64,000 bases of DNA from Anaerolineae bacterium (GCA_020433805.1 JAGRBZ010000003.1:1-64000); one strand, 5' to 3'; numbered from the stretch's first letter, positions 33,871-46,981 are shown. The notes: a model not told the origin generated them from the sequence alone. Program-made: numbers and translations.

Positions 33871-35118
33871 TTAGGCGAGGGAGTCTTGGGTTGGCAAAAG
33901 GATGAAAAATTTACTGCCAGGGAGTTTTTCTTTATTGTACCCTTCGCTCTCCACCCAGATGCGACCTTCGTGGGCTTCAATAACACCTTTAGCGATGGTT
34001 AATCCCAGCCCTACACCCCCACCCATAAACTTCGTTTTGCTGGTACTGTGTAAGGCTACATCCTCAGCAGTTCCAAATTTTTCAAAAATCATTTTCTGTT
34101 TTGCTAATTCAATACCAACGCCGGTATCCGCAATAACAATTTCAACAAACGTCTTTTCTTTTTCGGTAAGCAAGTCGGCTGTAATTGATATTCGACCACC
34201 ATCAGGCGTATATTTTACCGCATTGGTAACAATTCTCGATAATGCCGAATGCAGTTGCTTTGAGTCGCCTTGGACCATGGGTAAATCTTGTTTGATAGTA
34301 ACGTCAAAGGTAAGTTGTCTATCGGTTATTTTATTTCGTTGTTCGTTTTCAATACTTTTAATAACACTTCGGATAGACACTGGCCCAAACTTTACATTTT
34401 GATCAGCTAATTCAACCCTAATGACGCTAACCATGTCATTCATAATCTCTTGCAGCCGCTTAACGCCTTTATTTACGCCGTCTAGCAGTTCTTTAGCATT
34501 AGGGTCGGTACTGATCGCGGGTAGCATTTGCAGCATTTGGGTATAGCTATGAATGACGGTTAAAGGCGTTCGAAGTTCGTGCGATGCTACAGAGATGAAA
34601 TTGCTTTTTGCTTCTTCGAAATGTCTGAGCCGGTCATAAGTTGATTTTAACTCGCTGAATTTCCGCTCAAGCTCCTCGATCAGGTTAACGCTTTGTTCCT
34701 TGAGATAATATTCACGCTTCGTTTCCGGCTCTGACTCTCTATGACCGGCAGCTATATGACGGCCAACTTGGGTAATCAGTTCGTCAAAATCAATGGGTTT
34801 GTTCAGATAGCCATCGCAGCCAATGGCTTTAGCCCGTTCTCGATCATCATGAACCGTTCGAGCGGTGAGGGCGAGTATAGGAACAGAACTTAACTGCGAA
34901 TAGCTGCGCATACGGGTGACGGCGGTAAAGCCATCTAAATCGGGGAGATTTATGTCCATCAAAATTAAGTCAGGACGAATTTCGAGCGCTTTTTCAATGC
35001 CTTGTAATGCATTTTCAGCATCAACTACTTGATATCCCTGACTTTCAAGAATGCGCCTAACAAGATGTCGGTTTTCTGGAGTATCTTCTACGTTTAGAAT
35101 TGTGCTTGGCGTACTCAT
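33871..35118 (-). CDS. Hybrid receiver-histidine kinase without membrane segments
   Basis: This 415-residue soluble protein has an N-terminal receiver domain (Asp55 in LILMDINLPDLDG, Lys in LNKPID), then a coiled linker (about 130-170). The HisKA domain has His180 in SHELRTPLT. The HATPase domain has the N box VTNAVKYTPDG, G1 IADTGVGIE and G2 GGGVGLGLTIAKG. REC-first soluble kinases of this kind take phosphate or signals from a partner and pass them on. They are common near PAS/GAF networks in cyanobacteria and Chloroflexota. AAGGCAGG precedes ATG 35118. The neighbouring plus-strand response regulator is a candidate partner. Confidence 0.93.
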   Translation of the reverse strand: MSTPSTILNVEDTPENRHLVRRILESQGYQVVDAENALQGIEKALEIRPDLILMDINLPDLDGFTAVTRMRSYSQLSSVPILALTARTVHDDRERAKAIGCDGYLNKPIDFDELITQVGRHIAAGHRESEPETKREYYLKEQSVNLIEELERKFSELKSTYDRLRHFEEAKSNFISVASHELRTPLTVIHSYTQMLQMLPAISTDPNAKELLDGVNKGVKRLQEIMNDMVSVIRVELADQNVKFGPVSIRSVIKSIENEQRNKITDRQLTFDVTIKQDLPMVQGDSKQLHSALSRIVTNAVKYTPDGGRISITADLLTEKEKTFVEIVIADTGVGIELAKQKMIFEKFGTAEDVALHSTSKTKFMGGGVGLGLTIAKGVIEAHEGRIWVESEGYNKEKLPGSKFFILLPTQDSLA

Positions 35119-35312
35119 GCCTGCCTTCTTAACTTAAAATTATTGGATTTTTAATATTAAAATACCATTGCGGGTAGTTACTTTTACACGTTTTCTATTT
35201 TAACATTCGTTAACTGGGAACCGAATAGGATAACCATCCCACTACGTTGATAAAATTATTGTATCCCATTTTTGCTTTTTTGATAACTACAAATGAAATT
35301 TCTGGCTTTCTC

Positions 35313-36044
35313 TTAGCCGGGGGCAAATCGAAAGAAAAACCAAGAGCGGTTTTCCGCATCGATATGGACCGAAAAGGTATCAGAGACCTGTGTTCCATCC
35401 GCTGACTCCAAATGAAATGTCCATGGGCCGGTAACATAGTTGCTTATTGGCTCAAATTTGGTGTTACCGCTTTTAACAACTTCACCGGGAGGCGTGTGCC
35501 CTATAGATTTATCGGCAGAAATCTCTGATTTCGTTAGTACTCCATTGGGATCCACGCCAACCAGTCGCAATCCGGGAATAAACCCGCCATTTGGGGTTTG
35601 AATAGCCACCATAATCGATAAGATGTTAGCCTCTGTGGGCTGATTGTACATCTCGGCAACTTGATAATCCCAACTGGGAGCTGGGGTTGGTGTTGGTTCA
35701 GGCGTGTTGGTGGGAGGAGGAGGAGGAGGAGGCACCGTTGGTGTTGAGGTTGGCCCGGGAGTGGGCGTTCGCGTTGTGGTGGGTGTTGTTGTAACCGTGG
35801 GCGTTGGTGTATCTGTTGGAATAGGCGTCACCGTCGGGGTAGATGTTTTTGTCGGTGTCGCGGTCACTAATGCCGTTGCGGTAAATGTAGGGCGAATGGT
35901 AGCTACGACCTGAGCGTTGGCTGTTGGTTCGTTGGCATAAGCCACTAATCGATCAATCGGTGAAGCCAGCGTACAACCGGAAAGAAATATGAGGCCCGCT
36001 AAAGCCAATAATAGCCACAATCTGTTTATATCATATTTCCACAC
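35313..36044 (-). CDS. Pro/Thr-linker lipoprotein with C-terminal beta domain
   Basis: This 243-residue protein has a signal peptide (LWLLLALAGLIFLSGC, lipobox LSGC). An unusually regular 70-residue Thr-Pro linker (TPTPTVT-type units, then seven prolines in a row) is followed by a C-terminal beta domain of about 115 residues (WDYQVAEMYNQPTEANIL to WFFFRFAPG). The domain has no family I recognise. Such linkers separate a membrane anchor from an outward domain and are typical of Chloroflexota. The start is GTG 36044 with GGAGGA twelve bases upstream. It is monocistronic. Confidence 0.8.
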   Translation of the reverse strand: MWKYDINRLWLLLALAGLIFLSGCTLASPIDRLVAYANEPTANAQVVATIRPTFTATALVTATPTKTSTPTVTPIPTDTPTPTVTTTPTTTRTPTPGPTSTPTVPPPPPPPTNTPEPTPTPAPSWDYQVAEMYNQPTEANILSIMVAIQTPNGGFIPGLRLVGVDPNGVLTKSEISADKSIGHTPPGEVVKSGNTKFEPISNYVTGPWTFHLESADGTQVSDTFSVHIDAENRSWFFFRFAPG

Positions 36045-36218
36045 GTAAAAAATCCTCCAAACAAAGTTGACGCTGCCGTAAAGATGAGAGAAATAAAGAA
36101 CCGCTTCATTATATTTTTATGATAATGAAAGCGGCTACTATCCTGCAAGGATTATAACTTTGATTAGTAATTAGGCAAGCTAATTTTGTTGTCTAGTCGA
36201 TTATTTAGCTATCTGTTA

Positions 36219-39482
<3,264 letters not shown>

Positions 39483-39506
39483 CTACACTCCACAAACTTC
39501 ATAAAC

Positions 39507-41012
39507 TCACAAACTCCACTGTCTCGACCGCTCAACGGCCCGCTCCCACTGTGCATAGCCGGCTTCGCGCTCATCAAGAGAGAGTGTGGGATCAAAAGTA
39601 TCAAACGTACCCGGCATAGGCGGTAACGCATCGAGCGATGACCAAACACCTGCCCCCAAACCGGCCAGCAAAGCCGCTGCCTGGGCCGCCTGTTCGGTAA
39701 ATGCCGGACGCACGACCGGAATACCCAGCAGATTGGCTTGAATCTGACAGGCTTCATCGCTGGCAGCAATGCCGCCCCCAACGTTCAATTGCTCGACGCA
39801 TAGACCTGTTTCGGCTTCGATAGTTTGCAAAATGGATCGCATTTGATAGCCCAGCGACTCTAGAAACGCGCGGACGATGTGCGCCCGCGAACTGCCCAAT
39901 GTCAAACCCAAAATAGTTCCTCGGGCGAGGGGATCATTGTACGGCACGTTGAGGCCGGTAAAGGCCGGTACAAAAACCACACCACCTGAGTCGGGTACGG
40001 ATGTAGCCAAAGGGCCAACTTCTTCATATGCATCAAAAAGCCGAGCCTCCTCTTTCATCCAGCGCAAGGCCGCGCCGGTGACGGTGGTGTCGGCCTCCAG
40101 GCAGTAGGTGGGACGATCGCCCAAATGCCAGGCGAAGTAAACATTCAGCTTGTCCTGGTCGGGAGCGGTGTCGCCCAAAAAGACATCGACAAAAGAAGCG
40201 GTGCCGTGGCTGCACTCGGCAGCACCGGGAGTATGGCAGCGATGACCGAAGAGCGCGGCCTGCTCATTGCCGATCATAGCCAGAACCGGCACATCGGCGC
40301 TGGTATCAAGGCCGGTGCAGTGCAGCGTCCCAAAATTGTGCAGGGTGGGTTGTGCTTCCGGTAAGGCCTCACCCGCAATGTTTAGCCGATCAAGCCATTC
40401 ATCCCAGTATCGCTCGGCTCGAAAATCATAGAGACCCAACTGCTGAATCAGGTTGTAATCCATCGCGTGGCTTGTGGGCTTTCCTGCCGAGGCCAGCAGC
40501 CAAGCCGCCGAGAAACCTATCCGCAGATCGCCGGTGCGAGCGGCATCGATGACTGCCGGATCGTGACGCATACGCCAGGCCAAATGCATAGACGAACTGT
40601 AGGGGCCGGGAAAGTAGCCCAGCCGCCGCCGCCGTTGATCGGCCAGCGACCACGCTTCGAGTTCGGTCACGATCGGCATGGTGCGCAGGTCTTGCCAGGT
40701 GATGGCGTTCGCCAGCGGCCGGTTCGTGCGAGCGTCCCACACAAAATCGGTGTTGCGCTGGCCGGCGATGCCGCAGGCGATAAGATCATCAGGACCGCAG
40801 CCGGCCTGGACAATCGCCTCCATGACGGCCTCCGTTACCCCCTCAACAACGGCAGTGGGGTCTTGTTCGGCCCAGCCTGTTTGGGGGTAGAGCCGTGTCA
40901 GCGCGCGGTAGCCGTAGCCACATACATCGCCGTTGCGGTTCATTACTAAAGCTCGGCTGCCGCTGCTGCCTTGGTCGATGCCGAGAAGATAGGATTTTGA
41001 TGATGTTTTCAT
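39507..41012 (-). CDS. FGGY-family sugar kinase (glycerol kinase-like)
   Basis: This 501-residue kinase has the N-terminal nucleotide-binding motif LLGIDQGSSGSRALV and DLIACGIAGQRNT with VWDARTNRPLANAITWQDLR. The second domain has LEADTTVTGAALRWMKEE, FVPAFTGLNVPYNDPLARG and GGGIAASDEACQIQANLLG. It resembles glycerol kinase, but FGGY members also act on xylulose, gluconate and other polyols, and the context of a galactosidase operon makes a sugar or polyol breakdown product likely. It sits between the permease genes and lacZ. A 356-base gap upstream holds a non-coding remnant rather than a clear promoter. Confidence 0.88.
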   Translation of the reverse strand: MKTSSKSYLLGIDQGSSGSRALVMNRNGDVCGYGYRALTRLYPQTGWAEQDPTAVVEGVTEAVMEAIVQAGCGPDDLIACGIAGQRNTDFVWDARTNRPLANAITWQDLRTMPIVTELEAWSLADQRRRRLGYFPGPYSSSMHLAWRMRHDPAVIDAARTGDLRIGFSAAWLLASAGKPTSHAMDYNLIQQLGLYDFRAERYWDEWLDRLNIAGEALPEAQPTLHNFGTLHCTGLDTSADVPVLAMIGNEQAALFGHRCHTPGAAECSHGTASFVDVFLGDTAPDQDKLNVYFAWHLGDRPTYCLEADTTVTGAALRWMKEEARLFDAYEEVGPLATSVPDSGGVVFVPAFTGLNVPYNDPLARGTILGLTLGSSRAHIVRAFLESLGYQMRSILQTIEAETGLCVEQLNVGGGIAASDEACQIQANLLGIPVVRPAFTEQAAQAAALLAGLGAGVWSSLDALPPMPGTFDTFDPTLSLDEREAGYAQWERAVERSRQWSL

Positions 41013-41368
41013 AGTTGCTCTTTAACGTGGAAGGTAGAAACTTGTCGTGGTACGTGGTACGTAGTGCGCAATGGCTGGTTATTTTATACGAGCATGCATT
41101 CCATCTATGCCTGATTGATTCATTTTCGACGTTCTCCTTCCACGATTAGGGTAATAATTCCCTCAATGGTGGTATTACCGGCTAGCTCATTAAGCCATTG
41201 ATTTCTAGACGGTTGACCGACCATGATACATTCTTTGGGCGCTAGAGCAAGCCGGTTGAGAAGAGCCTCGATGGTATGGATGGATTGCCGACAGTCGACT
41301 CGATACAGGTGCCCGTTTTAGACATCTTACAGGCTGAATGGGGGTGTGTTATGTTATTACCATTGTTC
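41013..41368. other. 356 bp gap inside the carbohydrate operon, with a protein fragment
   Basis: The gap breaks an otherwise tight minus-strand operon. It holds a minus-strand fragment (41120-41317) and a run of TACGTGGTACGTAGTGCG near 41049-41067. No promoter pair is clear. Loss of a gene that once stood between permease and kinase would explain the spacing. Confidence 0.45.
41120..41317 (-). pseudogene. Unidentified protein fragment without a start codon
   Basis: The frame from TAA 41318-41320 to TGA 41120-41122 reads like real protein: IHTIEALLNRLALAPKECIM, then VGQPSRNQWLNELAGN and EGIITLIVEGERRK. No ATG, GTG or TTG start lies before the middle of the frame. The phrase LLNRLALAPKECIMVG recalls the end of HAD-type phosphatases, but the match is too short to rely on. 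It may be the tail of a gene lost from this operon. Confidence 0.3.
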
Positions 41369-42583
41369 TTATCCTTTGACGCCGCTGCTGGTGACGCTTT
41401 CCACAAAGAAACGCTGGCCGAGAATGAAGATGATCAGCGGTGGCAGAATGGCAATCGCCGCACCAGCCAAAATCAGGTTAGGGCTGTCGGAGGCGCGGCC
41501 ACGCAGCACGTTGAGCGACAGGGTCAAGACGTGATTTTGCACATTGCCGGTGTTGATGACGACCAGCGGCCAGAAGAAGCTGTTCCAGGCGTACAAAAAT
41601 GAGAAGGTTCCCAAGGTCGCCAGGGCGGGGGCGCTGGCCGGTAGAAAGATACGCCACAAAATTTGAAAGCGGGATGCGCCGTCGATGAGAGCGGCTTCTT
41701 CGATCTCTCTGGGAATGGTGATGAAAAATTGGCGCATTAAAAATGTACCATAGGCGGTAAAAATCCAAGGCACGATCAGCGCCGCCATGTTATCGACCCA
41801 ACCGATCCAGACCATCAACTGGTAGAGGGGCATAATTAAGACCGAAAAGGGAATCATCAATGTGCCCAAATAGACCAGAAAGATATTGTCGCGGCCCGGA
41901 AAGCGGAGTCGGGCAAACGCATACCCACCCACGACCGAGGTTGCCAGTTGGCCGATAACGACCAGCACGGTCACCATTGTGGTGTTGATCAGGCTCCGAT
42001 CCAGACCTTGTAGCTCAATGACTTCGCGGTAATTTTCGGGATGGGCCGTTAGATTCTCGACCGGCTGACTGAGCCGCACGTTTTGCAATACCGAGACCTC
42101 CGGATTCTCGACGCTCACAAAACGGCCCAGCGCTGTCTGACTAACTTGGATCATAGGGATGACCTGGCCATCGACCTCGATATCGAACAGGTCCATTTCT
42201 TCACCGTCGATGGGGATCGTTTCCTGATTTGTGAAGCCGCCGGTTGGCCGCACCTCGCGTATCTCGCGCTCGTAAGTGACATCGGGGTTGTTGGGATCGG
42301 CATAGACGCCAATTTTGATATTGTCTTGAGCCAGAGCAAACTGCTGCTGCTTACCCTCGTACTCGACGTAATACAGGGGCAGCGGTTCATCAAAACCTTC
42401 CACAAATGTGGTAATCGGCTCGCGGGGCAGTAGTCGCGGCGGGTAGCGGAAGGTGTCCTGCGGCTCTTTTAAGGATGTAGTGAACATAAAGATAAACGGA
42501 AACAGCATAAAAAGGGCGAAGACGGTCAGAATAATATACACCGTGGTGTTGGTTAGTATTTTCGTTAGACGGTAGGATTGCAT
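41369..42583 (-). CDS. Sugar ABC transporter permease, MalG type, with large external insert
   Basis: This 404-residue inner component of a carbohydrate importer is normally about 280 residues. It has TM1 (about 15-36), then FMFTTSLKEPQDTFRYPPRL as usual. An extra ~120-residue hydrophilic stretch (about 55-180) contains DNIKIGVYADPNNPD and DGEEMDLFDIEVDGQVIP, looks like a small beta domain and should face outward. The usual body then resumes, with five more TMs and the ATPase-contact EAA loop EEAALIDGASRFQILWRIFL. It follows the MalF-type gene by 14 bases. The operon has no ATPase gene, so a shared one encoded elsewhere must power it. Confidence 0.92.
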   Translation of the reverse strand: MQSYRLTKILTNTTVYIILTVFALFMLFPFIFMFTTSLKEPQDTFRYPPRLLPREPITTFVEGFDEPLPLYYVEYEGKQQQFALAQDNIKIGVYADPNNPDVTYEREIREVRPTGGFTNQETIPIDGEEMDLFDIEVDGQVIPMIQVSQTALGRFVSVENPEVSVLQNVRLSQPVENLTAHPENYREVIELQGLDRSLINTTMVTVLVVIGQLATSVVGGYAFARLRFPGRDNIFLVYLGTLMIPFSVLIMPLYQLMVWIGWVDNMAALIVPWIFTAYGTFLMRQFFITIPREIEEAALIDGASRFQILWRIFLPASAPALATLGTFSFLYAWNSFFWPLVVINTGNVQNHVLTLSLNVLRGRASDSPNLILAGAAIAILPPLIIFILGQRFFVESVTSSGVKG

Positions 42584-42597
42584 TTTTCTCTCCTTGA

Positions 42598-44277
42598 TTA
42601 CCCTTCGTAGGCCGACGCCCGCTCGCGCTGAAAGCGTAAGAATGTGAGCGCAAAAATGAAGATAAACAACACCCAGGCGATGGCCGAGGCGTAGCCCTGC
42701 TCAAAGCGCTGGAAGCCTTTTTGATAGAGATAGAGCACCATCGACAGGGTAGAGTTGTTGGGACCAGCCGGCGGGTTCATCAAAATAAAGATATGGTCGA
42801 AGACCTGCATGGCCTGGATAGTGGTCATCGTTACCACAAAAAAGGTAGTCGGGGCCAGCATCGGCAGGGTAATACGCCAGAACTGGGCCCACGAGCCGGC
42901 TCCATCGACCGTAGCGGCTTCGTATAGATCTTTGGGGATGTTCTGTAGGCCGGCCAAAAATAGGACAGTATTGAAGCCCATCGTTTGCCAGGCGACGATA
43001 ATGATGACCGACAGCAGCGCCGTCCGACTATCGGAAAGCCAGCGGATCTGCGGGTCGGCAATGGCTGTTCCCAGAATTTGATTGGTAAACTCGATGCCGG
43101 TTGCGATAAAATAGTTGATGTAGCCGATGGTCGCATTGAAAAGCAACTGCCAAATCAGGGCGATGCCGACCACGGCGGCGATGCTGGGAATAAAGTAGAC
43201 CGCCCGGAAAAATTTCATCCCCGGAATTTTGCTGTTAAGCAGGTTCGATAGAAACAGCGCCGGGATGACGCTGAGCGGTACAGCCACCAGCACAAAAACA
43301 ATGGTGTTGCGCAGCGCCAGCCAGAAGAGTCTGTCCTCGGCGCCGATGACGATATTCTGACCAAAGAAATTGAAGCGGGTCATCTCGCTGTAGGTGCTGA
43401 CGTCCATAACTTCGGAAAAGGGCTGATTAGGTGCATCCAACTGAGCGATGCTCATGTTGAGGATATCCGCATAGTTGTCAAAGCCGACCCAGTTGGGCGT
43501 ACTGAAGGCGTCGGAGTCGGTGAAGCTGATGTAGAGCGAAAAGAGGAGCGGCCCAGCAAAAAATACCAAAAACCCTAACAAATTTGGCGAGAGAAACAGA
43601 TAGCCGTTGAGCATCTCGGTGTGAGAATTGTTAGCGTTCATTGCGTCGGCAGCGGGTTGTCGCCACATAACCCAGATCATGGTCGCAAATAAAACAGAGC
43701 CAACAGCCAAGGCGATGGGTAACGGCCCGTCAATGCGCCCCGCAATGGCGATGAGACCTTGCACCAAGCCGATAGCGAAAAGAAACATAACAAAGGCCAC
43801 CAGCATGATGATCCGTCCGATGCGCTGGAAAAGCTGCTGCTGAGCCGGGTTGTCTTCAAAACGATCGCCAAACGCACCCACGAGGTAGCCGATGAAAACT
43901 GCAAAGAGAAAGGGAATACCTCGGCCAAAGGTGCCGGCCAGATCATTAAGGCCTGAAAAGATGCCCAGTACGTGCCAGGCCCCAAAGAAGCAAACCAGAA
44001 AACCCAAATAATTCACGACGAGTGATAAAACACGCCCCCGATGATCACGCCGGATGATGAGCGGGGCGGCTAGACCGCTGGCTGCGGCCATTAACAGAAG
44101 CAGTACCGTCAAGAGTGTTTGTAGCCAACTTTGGCCGGCTATCGTCTCGGTCTGCCAGAGCCAGAAAGTGCCGCCCAAACTGGCTACACATAGCAAAGCA
44201 TGCCAAACGACGGCGATGGTGAGCCATGCATCTGTGTTTTGGGCCTGGTGCCCGGGTGTTGCGGTTACGGTTGCCAT
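42598..44277 (-). CDS. Sugar ABC transporter permease, MalF type, with extra N-terminal membrane domain
   Basis: This 559-residue permease is normally about 300. Residues about 20-215 hold six additional membrane segments unrelated to the transporter core. After a NNSHTEMLNGYLFLSPNLLG junction the standard permease follows, with six TMs and the EAA loop YEAATVDGAGSWAQFWRITL. The loop after its first TM is also long (STPNWVGFDNYADILNMSIA to VIGAEDRLFWLALRNTIVF). Start ATG 44277 has CGGAG eight bases upstream, and an ATG 27 bases earlier lacks one. It pairs with the MalG-type gene downstream and the binding protein upstream. Confidence 0.92.
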   Translation of the reverse strand: MATVTATPGHQAQNTDAWLTIAVVWHALLCVASLGGTFWLWQTETIAGQSWLQTLLTVLLLLMAAASGLAAPLIIRRDHRGRVLSLVVNYLGFLVCFFGAWHVLGIFSGLNDLAGTFGRGIPFLFAVFIGYLVGAFGDRFEDNPAQQQLFQRIGRIIMLVAFVMFLFAIGLVQGLIAIAGRIDGPLPIALAVGSVLFATMIWVMWRQPAADAMNANNSHTEMLNGYLFLSPNLLGFLVFFAGPLLFSLYISFTDSDAFSTPNWVGFDNYADILNMSIAQLDAPNQPFSEVMDVSTYSEMTRFNFFGQNIVIGAEDRLFWLALRNTIVFVLVAVPLSVIPALFLSNLLNSKIPGMKFFRAVYFIPSIAAVVGIALIWQLLFNATIGYINYFIATGIEFTNQILGTAIADPQIRWLSDSRTALLSVIIIVAWQTMGFNTVLFLAGLQNIPKDLYEAATVDGAGSWAQFWRITLPMLAPTTFFVVTMTTIQAMQVFDHIFILMNPPAGPNNSTLSMVLYLYQKGFQRFEQGYASAIAWVLFIFIFALTFLRFQRERASAYEG

Positions 44278-44340
44278 TGAACTACTCCGTTCAAGCTTTT
44301 TCATTGAGGCGCAGGATCCTGCGTGGAAACCTCATTTGAG

Positions 44341-44372
44341 AGAAACCGGGTGCTTTAACCCACCCGGTTTCT
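44341..44372 (-). promoter_or_regulatory. Hairpin between binding-protein and permease genes
   Basis: AGAAACCGGGTG (44341-44352) and its exact complement (44361-44372) form a 12 bp stem with an 8-base loop, just after the binding-protein stop. It lacks a T-run, so it is likely a partial transcript barrier or an RNA-stabilising end that raises binding-protein levels over permeases. A second palindrome, CGCAGGATCCTGCG (44310-44323), follows before the permease start. Confidence 0.75.
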
Positions 44373-44386
44373 TCTACGTTTTTGGT

Positions 44387-45841
44387 TTAGTTGAACGCTT
44401 TGTTGGCCTCGTCACAGATAGAAGCAGCAAAGTCATCAATCGATTTGTTGCCGGTCAAAACGGCCTGAACTTCCGGCCCCATGGTAGCGTCGTACTCCGG
44501 CCAACTGCCGGCCCACAGCGGACCTTCGGTGGCCGGGTTGTTGGCTAAGCCGTTCAAAAAGGCCTGGTTGTTTTCGGGCGGGGTAAAGTTTAGGAAGGCG
44601 TCTAAGGCTTCCTCGCTAACCCGGCTGGGTACGTTGGCTCCCAACTCGGCGATCTTGCCCTGCGTCTCGGCCGTAGTTAGCTGCTGGATCAGATTCCAAG
44701 CTTCTTCGGGGTGTTCGGTTTTAGCGTTAACCACATAAGCACCCCAGAAGAGCCAGTTGCTGGGACCGGCTGGTCCATCGGGTAGTTCGACCACATCCCA
44801 GTTGAAATCGGCGCTGGCGCGGGTTCCGGGGGTAGCCCAGCGACCGTTTTGGAACATAGCCACTTTACCGGCCAAAAAGGGCGGCTCGCTATCTTCGCCG
44901 TAAGGGACAGCCACGTCAAAATCGGTGTACAGCTTCTGCTCGAACTCCAAGCCGGCCAACGATTCCTCGGTGTTCAAGGCGCAGGCAGTGCGATCCTCGC
45001 TGAAGAAGCTACCGCCGGCGGCGTTGATCCAGTAGCCGTACGGACCCCACCATGCGTTTTGACCGTAGCCAAAGATGTCGCTGCCTAGGCCGCGCGTTGC
45101 TGAGGCCACTTCCAGGAAGGTATCCCAGTTCCAGTTGCCATTGGCGGCTAGTTCGCGCGGGTCGGGCGCGCCGACTTCGTTGATCAGGTCAAGGTTAAGG
45201 TAAAGGGCGAAGGTTGATACGTCACGGGGCAGCCCCCACAGCGCCTCACCGCTGCTGCCGCTTTCGGGATTGAAGGTCAAATGTTCCATCGGGCCAGGAT
45301 AAAAATCGTCGTCGCTGTAGCCTTCGGTAGCGTCGGCCATTGAACGAAGATCCATGATCAAACCACGTGTTGCAAAATCAGCGACATCGGTGCCGGGAAT
45401 CCAGAATACATCCGGTGCGGTTCCGGCGGCAATCTCCGTCTTCAAAACATCCTGATAGCTGGAGGTTTCGCTGCCACCCGGCTCGTAGAGCAAAGTCACA
45501 CCTTCCATCGCTGAACTGATGTCGTCGCTCACATTTTGGTAAACATCGATCTCGGCCTGGTTATCGGGGCGCGTTCGCCAGCGTAAGGTAATGCCATCGC
45601 CGCTGGCGGCTGCTGCCTCAGCCGGCTCTTCTGATGCTTCTTCCTCGGTAGCGGCTTCCTCTTCCATCGGCTCTTCTTCTACCCCCTCTTCCTCAACGGC
45701 AGCTTCTTCTTCAGCCGGCGCTTCTTCTTCGGCCGGCGCTTCCTCTTCAGCCGGAGCATCAGTCGGGGTCGCTGCGCCACCACAGCCCACTAAAAAGAAA
45801 ACTAGACTCAAAATTGCCAATAAACGATAGATTGACTTCAT
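44387..45841 (-). CDS. Sugar-binding lipoprotein of the ABC importer (extracellular family 1)
   Basis: This 484-residue protein has a lipoprotein signal (MKSIYRLLAILSLVFFLVGC). A 65-residue linker is made almost only of Ala, Glu and Pro (APAEEE units). The binding-protein fold has ITLRWRTRPDNQAEIDVYQN, TAPDVFWIPGTDVADFATRG, ALYLNLDLINEVGAPDP and PEEAWNLIQQLTTAETQGKI. It captures a carbohydrate, probably a galactoside given the operon. AGGAG six bases upstream sets ATG 45841, and the ATG 15 bases further out overlaps that site. It is the first gene after the LacI gene and is normally the most strongly expressed. Confidence 0.93.
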   Translation of the reverse strand: MKSIYRLLAILSLVFFLVGCGGAATPTDAPAEEEAPAEEEAPAEEEAAVEEEGVEEEPMEEEAATEEEASEEPAEAAAASGDGITLRWRTRPDNQAEIDVYQNVSDDISSAMEGVTLLYEPGGSETSSYQDVLKTEIAAGTAPDVFWIPGTDVADFATRGLIMDLRSMADATEGYSDDDFYPGPMEHLTFNPESGSSGEALWGLPRDVSTFALYLNLDLINEVGAPDPRELAANGNWNWDTFLEVASATRGLGSDIFGYGQNAWWGPYGYWINAAGGSFFSEDRTACALNTEESLAGLEFEQKLYTDFDVAVPYGEDSEPPFLAGKVAMFQNGRWATPGTRASADFNWDVVELPDGPAGPSNWLFWGAYVVNAKTEHPEEAWNLIQQLTTAETQGKIAELGANVPSRVSEEALDAFLNFTPPENNQAFLNGLANNPATEGPLWAGSWPEYDATMGPEVQAVLTGNKSIDDFAASICDEANKAFN

Positions 45842-45955
45842 TATCATTCTCCTCATTTTTCATCAATGAAATTTACGCTTTATTGGGGTCATCCCCATAA
45901 TCAACACCCTTGTTTTTTACACCAACCCTCATCCTCCTTTGATAAGATCAATATC

Positions 45956-46981
45956 TTATGATGACTTTCTAAGAACCAGTTCAGCAGGTAGAACCCTTTC
46001 TTGAGAGTCTACCGATTGACCGTCGATCAGTTTGAAGAGCATCTGAGCCGCGATTTGACCCATCAATTTGGCCGGTTGCCGAACGGTTGTTAGCGCCGGG
46101 TTAAAATCACCGGCGGTTGTAATATCATCAAAACCAACAACGGCCACATCCTCAGGGACGCGCCGCCCGGCCTCGTCCAAGGCGCGAACGGCCCCCATAG
46201 CCATGCGATCGTTGAAGGCGAAAATGGCTGTGGGTGGATCGGCCAGCGCCATTAGATGTTGGGTCGCGGTTTGACCACTGGGGCGCGTATAATCGCCATC
46301 GTAAACCAGGTTGGCGTCGAAGGGGATATTCGCATCCGCTAGAGCGCGTTGATAACCGTTCAAGCGCTCCTGCATCGAACCAATAGCCCCGAGTGGGGGG
46401 CCGTTGATGACCCCAATCCGGCGATGGCCCTTTTGTAATAGATGAAGGGTTGCCTCTCGGGCTCCCTCATAGTCATTGCAATGGACGCTGCAGGCATTTG
46501 CGGTGGTGTCGTAACCGATGCTGACGTAAGGATAACCCTGCCGAGCCAGTCGGGCATTCCCCTCCTGCAAACTGGCCGTTTCGACGACGATAGCGCCGTC
46601 AGCTACTTGGTTACGAATAAAGCGCTCATAGGCGTCGAGACCGTTATCCGATTGGCCGGCGGTCGATAGGAGGAGGTTATAGCCTTGGGCGTTGGCCTCG
46701 GCATCGATACCGCTGATTTGGGCAATGAGGTTGGGGTCTCTAAAAAGATAGTCGGCCTCATAGGGAACGATTAGACCGATGATAAATGAGCGACGTTGGG
46801 GTAAACTGCGAGCCGCCAGACTGGGGCGAAAACCAAGCGTCTCGATCGCCTCTTGAACCTTGGTGCGGGTCTTATCGGTAACGCTGGGGTGATCGTTAAT
46901 AACTCTCGAAACCGTTTGGTATGAGACCCCGGCCTCGGCGGCAACATCTTTTATCGTGGCTCGCTTCTTTGCTCTTGCCAT
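45956..46981 (-). CDS. LacI-family transcriptional regulator of the carbohydrate operon
   Basis: This 341-residue protein has the N-terminal LacI helix-turn-helix and hinge ([20 protein letters not shown], then [20 protein letters not shown]). The periplasmic-binding-protein-like core has [48 protein letters not shown] and [19 protein letters not shown]. It should bind a sugar inducer and release DNA. Two operator-like sites stand directly in front of its own gene, implying self-regulation and control of the operon that follows. It lies 114 bases upstream of the binding-protein gene. Confidence 0.95.
   Translation of the reverse strand: MARAKKRATIKDVAAEAGVSYQTVSRVINDHPSVTDKTRTKVQEAIETLGFRPSLAARSLPQRRSFIIGLIVPYEADYLFRDPNLIAQISGIDAEANAQGYNLLLSTAGQSDNGLDAYERFIRNQVADGAIVVETASLQEGNARLARQGYPYVSIGYDTTANACSVHCNDYEGAREATLHLLQKGHRRIGVINGPPLGAIGSMQERLNGYQRALADANIPFDANLVYDGDYTRPSGQTATQHLMALADPPTAIFAFNDRMAMGAVRALDEAGRRVPEDVAVVGFDDITTAGDFNPALTTVRQPAKLMGQIAAQMLFKLIDGQSVDSQERVLPAELVLRKSS

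Noticed and set aside
45942-45959. ATAAGATCAATATCTTAT as a second LacI operator before the binding-protein gene
   Set aside because: It lacks the central CG and the TGTGAAC half-site and overlaps the regulator stop codon.
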